From Planctomycetota bacterium (GTDB lineage Bacteria > Planctomycetota > Planctomycetia > Isosphaerales > Isosphaeraceae), in assembly GCA_021791715.1 (NCBI GenBank), contig JAJYWB010000074.1, positions 1 to 33,148 of the forward strand: a stretch of 33,148 nt of DNA, in the 5' to 3' direction. The notes beneath the pieces were generated by a model. It did no database searches and was not told where the DNA came from. It was given only the letters and a program-made list of their open reading frames with translations. This document shows positions 1-7,937 of the stretch, in pieces (position 1 is the stretch's first letter; every line of letters begins with the position of its first letter). The translations under genes and the position numbers were made by a program.

Positions 1-3
1 ACA

Positions 4-333
4 ATCGATCATATCAAGACGGCTCACCAGGAGGTTCGCCCTCCCAATTAATTCGTCCTCCCAATTTGTTCGACCTCCCAGTTGAATCGTCCTCCCAATT
101 TCGGCGGACGCCGAAAAAAACCATCGATCATATCAAGACGGTTCACCAAAAGGTTCGCCCTCCCAATTTGTCCTCCCAATTTCGGCCGACGCCGAAAATA
201 AATATTGATCATATTAATACGGCTCACCAGGAGGTTCGCCCTCCCAATTTGTTCGACCTCCCAATTGATTCGACCACCCAATTGATTCGACCACCCAATT
301 GATTCGTCCTCCCAATTTCGGCATTCGCCGAAA
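4..333. repeat. Three composite repeats with 17-bp tandem units and stem-loops
   Basis: Three copies start at 4, 123 and 204. Each opens with a conserved block of about 37 bp (ATCGATCATATCAAGACGG then CTCACCAGGAGGTTCGCC, with variants). It continues with a variable number of 17-bp units of the form CTCCCAATTNNTTCGWC: three in copy 1 (41-91), one shortened 13-bp unit in copy 2, and four in copy 3 (241-308). Each copy closes with a stem-loop whose arms are TTTCGGC and GCCGAAA, at 99-116, 180-197 and 316-333. The arms are conserved and the loops differ (GA inside an 8-bp stem, CGAC, ATTC). The block begins directly after the stop codon of the Cas4-Cas1 gene and runs off towards the left edge. 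There are no constant-length unique spacers, so it is not a CRISPR array. Its function is unknown; it could be a planctomycete intergenic repeat family. Confidence 0.85.
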
Positions 334-336
334 AAT

Positions 337-2310
337 TCACCGCGCCGTGTAGCCGATATAACGCGGCGAATCGCCGCGAACATATGAAGCCAAAAGCCGC
401 GCCTGCACCTCGATCGTTCGGCTCAGGCTCAGCTTGTAGCCGAAAACGGGATGAGTCGCCTCCGCGGCCTTGCGCTGTTCGTACGTCTGAAAAAATCGCT
501 TGCGACCTTCATCAGACAACTGACACGCGTCGCGCCAAATGACGAAATCGCGCGCGGTCACGAGTCCGTTGTTGATCAGCGTGAGGACGACCGAATCGGC
601 GATCACCGAACGAAATTCCTCCATCAAATCGAGAGCCAACGACGGTCGACCGTGCCTCCCAGCGTGATAAAAACCTTGATAAGGATCGAAGCCGACCGAA
701 CAGACGGTCGAAAAACAATCCTTGGCGAGGATCGCGTAGGCGAACGAAAGGAGCGCGTTGACGGGATCGCGCGGCGGACGTCGATTCCTCGATTGAAAAT
801 CAAACGGCGCGCCGATCTCGGGTTGCTTAATCATGCGATTAAACGATCCGAAATAAAGCGCCGCGGCTTGGCCCTCAATTCCCAACAAAGAAGCGAGCGA
901 ATCGGCGCGTTCGACCTTGGCGAGCATTTCGAACATTCCGCGCGCAGCGGGGTCGTCGCTCGCGCGGAGCGTCGATTCGTCGGACGAGTCGGCAGACCCC
1001 GCCGACGCGTTGCGGGCTCGGAGCGAGCGCATCAATAAAGTTCTTTGATTGGAGATTTTGGCGGCGACGACCCGCTTCGAGAGTTCAAGTGCCTGCGATT
1101 GATCGGTGAACGCGCGATATTGTTGAGCGCGGAGCGATACGTTTTTGGTCGGGGCGGGATTGAGCGTCGCGATGAACTTGCCGTAAATCGTCAGGAAAAC
1201 GACGGGGATCTCGAGTTGAGCGAGCGTCGTGAGAGCTTGTGTCGAGATCTGGATGTTGCCGAAAAGAACGACCTGGCGGATCGACGCGATCGGGGCGCGG
1301 AGGATTTCCTCGCTTTTCCGACTGATCACGAGATGTTCACTTCGTTTTCCGATATAAGCTCCTTGTTCTTGCACATAAAGGACCGCGCCGTCGTCGAGAT
1401 CGGGGAGGACGAGGGGGATCGCGGTTTCGTTTTTGGGAATGATCGGAGTTTGATCGGTTCGGACGGCCGGTTCGGATGGCTTGATACGGGTTAAAAAGAG
1501 CGTTTCCTCGGGCAAGCAGATTGTGACGAGCGAACACCCGTGGCAGCGATGACGAAGCTCGGCGGGGAGGGGTTCGGGGGGAGTGTCTGAGGCGTCGAGC
1601 TTGCGAATGAGTTCGATCGTCGCGCGGGTTTTCTCACGGAGCGATTCGTCGATCGGAACGTCGACGCGCGATTTCGATCCTTTGTAATAGATCACGCCGC
1701 GATCGACTCGCTTGCCAAGGTGTTCCTCGAGTAAAAGCGCCTGCCCGCAAAGTTGAATCGCGTCGTTTTCCCAGTAGCCGATTCGACCCTCCTGGCCTGT
1801 CGGCCAAGATGATCGCTTATATTCGATGGGAACGATCTCGTCGCCCCGTTCCTCGATCAGATCGAGCTTGCCCGTCAATCCGAGCGATTCGGACGAAAGC
1901 GAGACGCTCCGCGTGTGAAAGACGTCGCCGTCTTTCCGCGTGCGAAGCTCGAGTTCGGGATCGTCGACACGACGATGCTGAAAAATTCCGTCCTCCACAT
2001 ATTCGTTAATAGGCATAACAGAATCAACATATTGGAGGAAATAGAGCCTGGGGCAATAGCACGCCTGGTTGAGCGCGCGGAGGGGGATGAGATCGGCCGA
2101 CGCGGCGCGACGACGATTCTCCAATTTCGTCGGATCGAGATCGATGATCGGATCTTCATTAATAGACGGATCGGCGGGAGACGCGGGAACGCTATCAACG
2201 ATCGGATCGTCTTTGGTCGTGGGGTCGTCGTGATGACCCGAATCGTCTGGTTTCATTTGAACCAGTGATTGAACGAGATCTCGCGGTTTGAGGGCTGAGA
2301 TACGGATCAT
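337..2310 (-). CDS. cas4-cas1: Cas4-Cas1 fusion, CRISPR spacer-acquisition protein
   Basis: 657 residues. Residues 73-270 form a Cas4 domain, a RecB-like nuclease with an Fe-S cluster: N-terminal Cys at 84/86, GKLD with D150, IEYK with E163 and K165, Q187, and C256, C259 and C265. Residues 300-657 form Cas1, the integrase: GIEG with E479, GFYH with H549, and LALDLMEEF with D561 and E564. All expected active-site positions are present, so it is probably functional. In known systems such fusions occur in type I-G (formerly I-U) and V-B loci, where Cas4 trims prespacers and Cas1 integrates them together with Cas2. Odd features are an Asp/Pro-rich N-terminal extension of about 70 residues and a Ser/Ala/Asp-rich insert at 431-458. 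The WYL regulator ends 55 bp upstream and probably shares the transcript. No cas2 follows within the 336 bp before the window edge. The start is the first ATG; M19 is a possible alternative. Confidence 0.95.
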   Translation of the reverse strand: MIRISALKPRDLVQSLVQMKPDDSGHHDDPTTKDDPIVDSVPASPADPSINEDPIIDLDPTKLENRRRAASADLIPLRALNQACYCPRLYFLQYVDSVMPINEYVEDGIFQHRRVDDPELELRTRKDGDVFHTRSVSLSSESLGLTGKLDLIEERGDEIVPIEYKRSSWPTGQEGRIGYWENDAIQLCGQALLLEEHLGKRVDRGVIYYKGSKSRVDVPIDESLREKTRATIELIRKLDASDTPPEPLPAELRHRCHGCSLVTICLPEETLFLTRIKPSEPAVRTDQTPIIPKNETAIPLVLPDLDDGAVLYVQEQGAYIGKRSEHLVISRKSEEILRAPIASIRQVVLFGNIQISTQALTTLAQLEIPVVFLTIYGKFIATLNPAPTKNVSLRAQQYRAFTDQSQALELSKRVVAAKISNQRTLLMRSLRARNASAGSADSSDESTLRASDDPAARGMFEMLAKVERADSLASLLGIEGQAAALYFGSFNRMIKQPEIGAPFDFQSRNRRPPRDPVNALLSFAYAILAKDCFSTVCSVGFDPYQGFYHAGRHGRPSLALDLMEEFRSVIADSVVLTLINNGLVTARDFVIWRDACQLSDEGRKRFFQTYEQRKAAEATHPVFGYKLSLSRTIEVQARLLASYVRGDSPRYIGYTAR

Positions 2311-2365
2311 GATGCTTTCTCACTTTCATCAAAGGATCAAGTTGAATGAGAGAACGAGCGATCGG

Positions 2366-3358
2366 TTAAGTTTTCACTCGGTAGATCGCGGCGAGGGCTT
2401 TGAGGTCGGCTGCGATCTCGAGCCGAAGGGATTGGGGGGAGACGATTTCGGCCGAGGCGCCGAAGCCGAGGACCCACGACTTGAATTCGAGGGTCGAGCT
2501 GAGCGAGAAGACGCCGACGACGCGACCGTCGCTCTTTTTTTCGAGCGAGACGCAGCCTTTCCAGCGGCTTTCGAGGACGTAGCGCGCGACCGCCGCGGCG
2601 AAGTGAACGACGACCTCGAAGGGATCGGAATCTCCCGGAACGACTCCGAAGGAGTTGCTTAAATGCGATTCGGCGTTGAAATCGGCGGGTTTGACGAATT
2701 TTTCTTTCTTGAGTTCGACGTCCTCGATTCGGTCGAGTTTGTATTCTTTGATTTTTTGCGCGGCGGGATCGAAGGCGAGGAGGTACATCGCGTTATTGTG
2801 TTTGACGAACGAGTAGGGGTGGATCAATCGGTAGGTCGGCGCGGGCGCCGAGTTCGATTGGTAGAGGAGGTCGACGACGGTTTGGTCTTCGATCGCGGTA
2901 CGGATGGCGTCGTATTGGTCGGAGCGGTTCGAGTAATCGTGGATCGATTGATACGTTTGGTGGAAGAAGGCGTCGAACTGGTTGATATAATCGATCGAGC
3001 TCGCTCCGAGGGTCGAGCGAATTTTATCGAACGCGGTGTTCGAGGCTTCGGCGATGGCGGTGCCGGCGAGGGGTTCGAGGAAGCGTCGACCGAGATAGAG
3101 AGCGACGGCCTCGTCGAAGCTGAACGAGAGGGGGACGCCGACGTTGGGATCGAGGCGGTATTTTTTGAGTCCTCGAGCGAGAGCGACTTCGACGATCGGG
3201 AAGCCGATTTCGCGGAAGAGGTTGAGGTAGCGTCGAACGGTTTTGGGTTCGACGTCGAGTTCAACGGCGATCTCTTTGACGGAGAGACCCAAGCGGCTCG
3301 CCGAGAGTTTACGGATGAGGGTCCATTGGCGCCTGAGCGTCGTTTCGTCGCGCGACAT
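2366..3358 (-). CDS. WYL-domain transcriptional regulator (HTH + WYL)
   Basis: 330 residues from the ATG at 3358. The open frame extends upstream to a GTG at 3463, but the ATG is preceded by a GAAGAG motif and gives the usual family length. Residues 1-60 form a DeoR-type helix-turn-helix (SVKEIAVELDVEPKTVRRYL). The middle holds the WYL domain (HPYSFVKHNNAMYLLAFD, then YKLDRI), with Met in place of Trp in the WYL triplet. The C-terminus resembles the WCX extension. WYL domains sense nucleic acids or nucleotides, and such regulators often sit beside CRISPR-Cas genes and prophage-defence genes. Its position 55 bp upstream of the Cas4-Cas1 gene on the same strand suggests that it controls the adaptation gene. 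The family call is firm; the target is inferred. Confidence 0.9.
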   Translation of the reverse strand: MSRDETTLRRQWTLIRKLSASRLGLSVKEIAVELDVEPKTVRRYLNLFREIGFPIVEVALARGLKKYRLDPNVGVPLSFSFDEAVALYLGRRFLEPLAGTAIAEASNTAFDKIRSTLGASSIDYINQFDAFFHQTYQSIHDYSNRSDQYDAIRTAIEDQTVVDLLYQSNSAPAPTYRLIHPYSFVKHNNAMYLLAFDPAAQKIKEYKLDRIEDVELKKEKFVKPADFNAESHLSNSFGVVPGDSDPFEVVVHFAAAVARYVLESRWKGCVSLEKKSDGRVVGVFSLSSTLEFKSWVLGFGASAEIVSPQSLRLEIAADLKALAAIYRVKT

Positions 3359-3608
3359 TTGGAATTCTCTTCGGGTAAACGGAAGCGAATCGGCCCTTTC
3401 TTCAATCGACGACGACCGAAAGATTGAGCCAAAATCGAGCTTCCGCGCGCGAGCTCGGCTCACGCGGGTACCGTCAAACGGATTCCTTTTCGTTCCGATA
3501 CCATTATGTTACGCGAGCGTGCGACCAGGATCGGTCCAACGTGACGGACGAATAGCGTTCGGCGGAGCGAGACGTTTGGAGATCGGATCAAAATTTTACG
3601 CGTTGATC

Positions 3609-4418
3609 TTATCGATCGATACAAAATGTGAAGGGTTTTCCGTATTCGAGGGGTAGGAAGCGGTTTGCGAGACCGAGCACGGCGAGGTTGGTGCGCAGGA
3701 GTTCGGCGGGGAGGGAGTTGTCGGGGAAGAGGTCGTGGTGACAGGGAACGACGTGTTTGGGATTGAGATATTTGGCGAGTTTGGCGGCGTCCGCGGGGGA
3801 CATGTTGCGGAAGGCGCCGTTGACGACGGCGACGAGGACGTCGGGTTTACGATCGACGAGGGCGATGTGGAGGATGTCTTCGTAGGCGGTATCGCCCGTG
3901 AAATAGACCGAGGGACCGTCGGTTACGGAGACGAGGTAACCGACATGCGTCAAGTCGTCTCCCGCGAAGGGAACGGCGAAGGTCGCGGCGATCGAGAGAT
4001 CGGCGAAATCGATCTTTTGAGATGGTTGAATATTGTAAATTTGTTTTTCATCGACGTCGAGCCTGCGGAGTTTTTGGGCGGTTTGGAGCGGGGCGACGAA
4101 TGTCGCTTTTCCGCCGGCTTCGAGATAGGGGAGGATGGTTTCGGGGTCGGCGTGATCCTGATGGCTGTGGGTGAGGAGGAACAGGTTCACTCCGACGAGT
4201 TCCTGGGGAGTCATGGGGGGCGGAATCATGCGATTCATATTGAAGCCCGCGGCTCGGCCGAGTTCCGCGCACGAATCGGAGAGGTACGGGTCGAGGACGG
4301 CGCGAGCCCCGTCGGGAGATTTGATGAGAAATCCCGCCTGGCCGAGCCGCCAGAGAGTGATCGACCGAGGCGGAACGACGAATCCCTGATGATCGACGCG
4401 CGACGTCCGTTGATTCAT
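3609..4418 (-). CDS. UlaG-like metallo-beta-lactamase-fold hydrolase
   Basis: 269 residues. The metal-binding motif THSHQDHAD (H84, H86, D88, H89) is followed by a YFTGDTAYED segment and a late PCHHD motif, the ligand pattern of the MBL fold and of the UlaG group. UlaG itself is L-ascorbate-6-phosphate lactonase, but this branch also covers many uncharacterised lactonases and phosphodiesterases. The N-terminus has no signal peptide, so it should be cytoplasmic. The ATG at 4418 overlaps the stop of the ABC ATPase gene (ATGA), so the two are probably translationally coupled. It is the last gene of the left sugar operon. A lactonase role after sugar oxidation by the operon's SDR would fit but is inference; the substrate cannot be read from the sequence. 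Confidence 0.85.
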   Translation of the reverse strand: MNQRTSRVDHQGFVVPPRSITLWRLGQAGFLIKSPDGARAVLDPYLSDSCAELGRAAGFNMNRMIPPPMTPQELVGVNLFLLTHSHQDHADPETILPYLEAGGKATFVAPLQTAQKLRRLDVDEKQIYNIQPSQKIDFADLSIAATFAVPFAGDDLTHVGYLVSVTDGPSVYFTGDTAYEDILHIALVDRKPDVLVAVVNGAFRNMSPADAAKLAKYLNPKHVVPCHHDLFPDNSLPAELLRTNLAVLGLANRFLPLEYGKPFTFCIDR

Positions 4419-5950
4419 AATCGTTTACCGTGATCTTCATTAACCGAGGCGCGGACGACGCGCGACTCGCTAAACTCGGTCATTTTCATATGATCAACAA
4501 TACGTCCGCGAGCGAGAACGACGATTCGATCGGCGATTTCGAGGAGGTCGGCGGTTTCGGAGCAGACGACGACGACGGTTTTACCTTGATCGGCGGTTCG
4601 GCGGATGATATCCCGGATATCGGCTTTGGAGGCGACGTCGACCCCCTGGAACGGTTCGTCGAGGAGGAGGATATCGGGGTCGGCTGCGAGTTCGCGCGCC
4701 AGGAGGACTTTTTGCCTTCCTCCGCCGCTTAAGGAATCGATCGATCGGTCGGTCGAGGGGGTTCGGATCGAGAGGGCGCGGCGGAAGGCTTCGGCGATTT
4801 TTGTTTCTTGGGCGCGGTCGACGAGGCCGAACCTTGAAACGCGGGCGAGCGAAGCGAGTGTGACGTTCGCTCGGATATCGAGATTGAACAATAATCCAAG
4901 CGATCCTCGATCCTCGACGAGGTGGCCGATCCGTGCTCGGCGCGCCTCTCGGGGCGAGCGGATCGAGGCGATTCGGCCTTGAATCGTGATACGACCGCTG
5001 TAGGGGAGACGACCGAAGATCGCCGAGAGTAGGGCGGATCGTCCCGATCCGACGAGCCCCGCGACGCCGAGGATTTCTCCTTCTCGAGCGTGAAGATTGA
5101 CGTTTTCGACGACGTTTCGCGACGAGCGTCGGGGGTGTGGAATCGTTAGTCCCTCGACGCGGATCGATTCGGCGCCGAGCGTGCGGGGGGCGTCGACTTT
5201 GCGATCCGATCGACGGTCGTCTCCGATCATCGCTTCATAAATACGATTATACGAGAAACAACCGCGTTCGAATTCGGCGACGATTCGGCCGTCTCGGAGG
5301 ATTGAAACGCGGTCGGCGAGCGATTCGACCTCTCGGAGTCGATGCGTGACGAAGACGCACGCGAGACCCAGATCGCGCCAAAATCGGACGAGGCGAGCGA
5401 GGTTATCGGCCTCGTGCTCGGTGAGTCGCGCCGTGGCCTCGTCGAGGACGATGACGGTCGGATTTAAAGCGAGCGCACGTGCGATCATAAGCAATTGTCG
5501 TTCGCTTCCCGAGAGGATCGCCGCGGGCGCCTTGGGGTCGAGGTCGATTCGGAGTTCGGAAAGGAGATCGTTCGCGCGTCGGCGAAGCTCGCTCGGGCTT
5601 ACGAACGGCGCATTTCGAAATCCCACGTTTCCGAGGAAAATGTTTTCGGCGACCGAGAGGGATTCGACAATCGAAATTTCTTGGGGGACGTAGCCGATTC
5701 CAAGTAACCTCGCGTCGCGCGGCGAGCGGATCGTCACGGTCGATCCGTCGATCTTGATCGTACCGTGGTACGATCCCGCGGGATAAACGCCGTCGAGTAT
5801 CTTTAAGAGCGTCGATTTTCCCGCGCCGTTGCCGCCGATGAGCGCGTGAATCGAGCCTCGGCGAACGCGCAGCGTCGCGCCCTGAAGCGCCCGCGTCGCT
5901 CCGAAACTTTTTTCGATTTCGATCAACTCAATCGCATTCTCGAATTCCAT
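4415..5950 (-). CDS. Sugar ABC transporter ATPase, two ABC domains (RbsA/MglA type)
   Basis: 511 residues, the usual length for the ribose/galactose-type double ATPase. Domain 1 has Walker A GGNGAGKST (39-47), signature LSGSE (146-150) and Walker B VIVLDE (166-171). Domain 2 has a degenerate Walker A GLVGSGRS (298-305), in which Arg replaces Lys as is typical for this family, followed by LSGGGRQ and ILLLDEP. It powers uptake through the permease encoded upstream, with the lipoprotein as substrate receptor. The ATG at 5950 has AAAGGA about 6-8 bases upstream. It follows the binding-protein gene by 18 bp and overlaps the UlaG-like gene by 4 bp. The substrate is probably a monosaccharide or small glycoside; the gene order with GH36 and SDR genes supports a product of alpha-galactosidase action, but this is inferred. 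Confidence 0.95.
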   Translation of the reverse strand: MEFENAIELIEIEKSFGATRALQGATLRVRRGSIHALIGGNGAGKSTLLKILDGVYPAGSYHGTIKIDGSTVTIRSPRDARLLGIGYVPQEISIVESLSVAENIFLGNVGFRNAPFVSPSELRRRANDLLSELRIDLDPKAPAAILSGSERQLLMIARALALNPTVIVLDEATARLTEHEADNLARLVRFWRDLGLACVFVTHRLREVESLADRVSILRDGRIVAEFERGCFSYNRIYEAMIGDDRRSDRKVDAPRTLGAESIRVEGLTIPHPRRSSRNVVENVNLHAREGEILGVAGLVGSGRSALLSAIFGRLPYSGRITIQGRIASIRSPREARRARIGHLVEDRGSLGLLFNLDIRANVTLASLARVSRFGLVDRAQETKIAEAFRRALSIRTPSTDRSIDSLSGGGRQKVLLARELAADPDILLLDEPFQGVDVASKADIRDIIRRTADQGKTVVVVCSETADLLEIADRIVVLARGRIVDHMKMTEFSESRVVRASVNEDHGKRL

Positions 5951-5968
5951 AATATCCTTTATCTGATT

Positions 5969-6949
5969 TTATTTATGTTCTCCGCGGAGAGCCGACTCGA
6001 CTTTTTCTAGGCGTGCGTAGTGCGGAGAGAGGTCGTGTTTGGTGATGAAGGGAGCCGGGGCTTTGGTCCACCAGGGGATTTTTTGGCCTTGGATCAAGCG
6101 ATCGAGGAGGAAGGCGGCTTCACGGCTTTCCTCCCAGAGGGGTTGACCGATCACCGCGTAAATATCTCCGTGTTTAACGAGGTCGAGGTTGAAGCGGGTG
6201 TAATCCATGGCGACGACGACGAGATCGCGTCGCGATTCGGCGCGGGCCTCGGCCCACGCGAGCGCGCCGCCGCCGGTGGTCGAGAAGCCCGCGACGAGCC
6301 GTGGATTCGAGCGAACGAGCGCCGCGATTTTGGCGACGGCGGCGGGGGGATCGAAGCCCTCCTCGATCGGCGGAGCGACCTTGATTCTTGGAAAGCGTTG
6401 TTTCAAGACGCGAGTGAACGTTTCGGCGACTTGATTTTCGGTCGTGTTGAACGATCCCTGGGTGATCGCGACGTTTCCCTCGCCGCGGACGCGTTCGCCG
6501 AGTTTGATCGCGGCCTCTCGGGCGTAGAGCGCCGGATCGCACGCGACGACTCCCGAAGCTCCCGGGATCGCCCCCTCGGCGACGGGGAAGTGGGGGAGGA
6601 TTACGGGAATATGTGCAAGCGATGCGGTTTCGATAAGCGCGTTGAACGCGGGGTTTCCGGTCCAAACCGCCATTCCGGCTATGTCTCCGAGCGCGATCGC
6701 CTGTTCGGCGAAAGAGATCGTCGCAACGAGGTCGGGGCCGTCGGAACCGATGATCAGAGCTTGATATCCGAGTTCTCTGCACGCGTCTTTGAAGGCGATT
6801 TGAGTTAACTGATGGACGGGATGTCCCTTGAGCGCCTGGACCCAACAAAGTTTTTTCGATCGCTTCCCCGTCGACGCGGGTCGACATCCGCAGGAGAGGA
6901 ACGCGAACGGAATCGGAGTCGCGATTATGAACGATCGTCGCGATATCAT
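5969..6949 (-). CDS. Sugar-binding lipoprotein of ABC importer (RbsB type), Tat-like signal
   Basis: 326 residues from the ATG at 6949. An upstream ATG at 6973 (inside the end of the permease gene) and one at 7000 are also in frame. I prefer 6949 because the protein then starts with a compact signal: SRRSFI (a Tat-type twin-arginine motif), a short hydrophobic stretch and a lipobox LSCG/GC. The mature part has the two-lobed periplasmic-binding fold of the ribose-binding family (a sensor segment GMAVWTGNP, then VVVAMDYT near the hinge). It should sit as a lipoprotein on the outer face of the inner membrane and deliver substrate to the permease. The start is uncertain: an AGGGA motif lies about 13 bases upstream of the chosen ATG, rather far. 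The family call is firm. Confidence 0.9.
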   Translation of the reverse strand: MISRRSFIIATPIPFAFLSCGCRPASTGKRSKKLCWVQALKGHPVHQLTQIAFKDACRELGYQALIIGSDGPDLVATISFAEQAIALGDIAGMAVWTGNPAFNALIETASLAHIPVILPHFPVAEGAIPGASGVVACDPALYAREAAIKLGERVRGEGNVAITQGSFNTTENQVAETFTRVLKQRFPRIKVAPPIEEGFDPPAAVAKIAALVRSNPRLVAGFSTTGGGALAWAEARAESRRDLVVVAMDYTRFNLDLVKHGDIYAVIGQPLWEESREAAFLLDRLIQGQKIPWWTKAPAPFITKHDLSPHYARLEKVESALRGEHK

Positions 6950-6965
6950 TGGATACTTTTCATCC

Positions 6966-7937
6966 CTATTCATATTTAGTACGACGTCTGATGATATCAA
7001 GACCGACCGCGGCGATCATGATCGCGCCGACGGCGACGGTTTGCCAGTGGGTGTTGGCGCCGCTGAAGACGAGTCCGTTTCGCGCGATTTGCATCAGAAA
7101 CAGACCGAGGACGGTCCCGCTTACGCCGCCGACTCCGCCGAAAAGGCTGACTCCGCCGATCACGACCGCGGCGACGACCTCGAGCTCCCAACCGACGCCG
7201 AATTCCGAAAGGCCGACGCCGAGTTGCGCCGTCAAGAGAATTCCCGCGATCGCGGCGAGCGCGCTCGTCAAAACGAAGCAACAGATTTTCACGAAATCAA
7301 CGGGGATCCCCGCGATGCGAGCGGCCTCGGCGTTTCCGCCGGTCGCGTGGACGGCGCGGCCGAACGTCGTGCGGACGAGGGTGAATCTCCCGAGCGTCGC
7401 GACGGCGAGGAAGACGAGTACGCCCCACGAAAGTCCGAGGGGGGTCGCCTTACCGATCGACGTGAGCGCGCGGGGGAGGGGGTAGATCGGGTATCCCGAC
7501 GAGATCAAATAATTGGCGCCTCTGGCCATGTAAAGCATACCGAGCGTAACGATAAAAGCGGGTATCCGAGCCTTAACAGCGAGCAATCCGTTGACAAGAC
7601 CGACGCCGACGCCGGTGAGAACTCCGCACGTGACCGCGGCCGAAGGGGTCCATCCCGGCTGGAGCGTGAGCCGCGCGGTGACGATCGCGCACAACCCCGC
7701 GACCGAACCGACCGAGAGATCGAGTTCGCCGGCGATCATCAGCATCGTCTCGCCGACGGCGATCATGCCGACGAACGCGACGGCGCGGAGCTGGGTCGCC
7801 AGGCTCCTCGGCGAAATCAGAGCGGGCTCGATCGTCGCGAAAATCGCGGTGAGGATCAGAATCGCCGACGCGACTCCGAGCTCGGGAGTGAGCAAAAGCG
7901 ATCGCAGACGTCTATGTATTAATTTAATATCATTCAT
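6966..7937 (-). CDS. Sugar ABC transporter permease (RbsC type)
   Basis: 323 residues from the ATG at 7937. The frame is open further upstream, but this ATG overlaps the stop of the preceding SDR gene as ATGA and yields a normal family length. It has eight to ten hydrophobic segments, the conserved GELDLSVGSVAGL motif of the branched-chain/ribose permease family, a GGNAEAARIAGI cytoplasmic loop that contacts the ATPase, and a GGVSLFGGVGGVSGTVLG segment near the C-terminus. It forms the channel, probably as a homodimer, for the ABC importer encoded by its downstream neighbours. Translational coupling to the SDR suggests that uptake and oxidation of the same sugar are kept in step. Confidence 0.93.
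   Translation of the reverse strand: MNDIKLIHRRLRSLLLTPELGVASAILILTAIFATIEPALISPRSLATQLRAVAFVGMIAVGETMLMIAGELDLSVGSVAGLCAIVTARLTLQPGWTPSAAVTCGVLTGVGVGLVNGLLAVKARIPAFIVTLGMLYMARGANYLISSGYPIYPLPRALTSIGKATPLGLSWGVLVFLAVATLGRFTLVRTTFGRAVHATGGNAEAARIAGIPVDFVKICCFVLTSALAAIAGILLTAQLGVGLSEFGVGWELEVVAAVVIGGVSLFGGVGGVSGTVLGLFLMQIARNGLVFSGANTHWQTVAVGAIMIAAVGLDIIRRRTKYE

Noticed and set aside
1..336. CRISPR array next to cas4-cas1
   Set aside because: The repeats have no constant-length unique spacers; the spacing comes from a variable number of 17-bp tandem units.
48..383. Minus-strand ORF of 111 codons through the repeats
   Set aside because: It overlaps the Cas1 C-terminus in another frame, and its repeated peptide simply mirrors the DNA repeat.
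451..1494. Plus-strand ORFs opposite cas4-cas1
   Set aside because: They are Arg/Asp-rich shadow frames of the real gene, without domains or ribosome sites.
3586..3608. GATCAA/TTGATC inverted repeat after the UlaG-like gene as a terminator
   Set aside because: Only a 6-bp AT-containing stem with an 11-base loop, and no T-tract follows on the minus strand.
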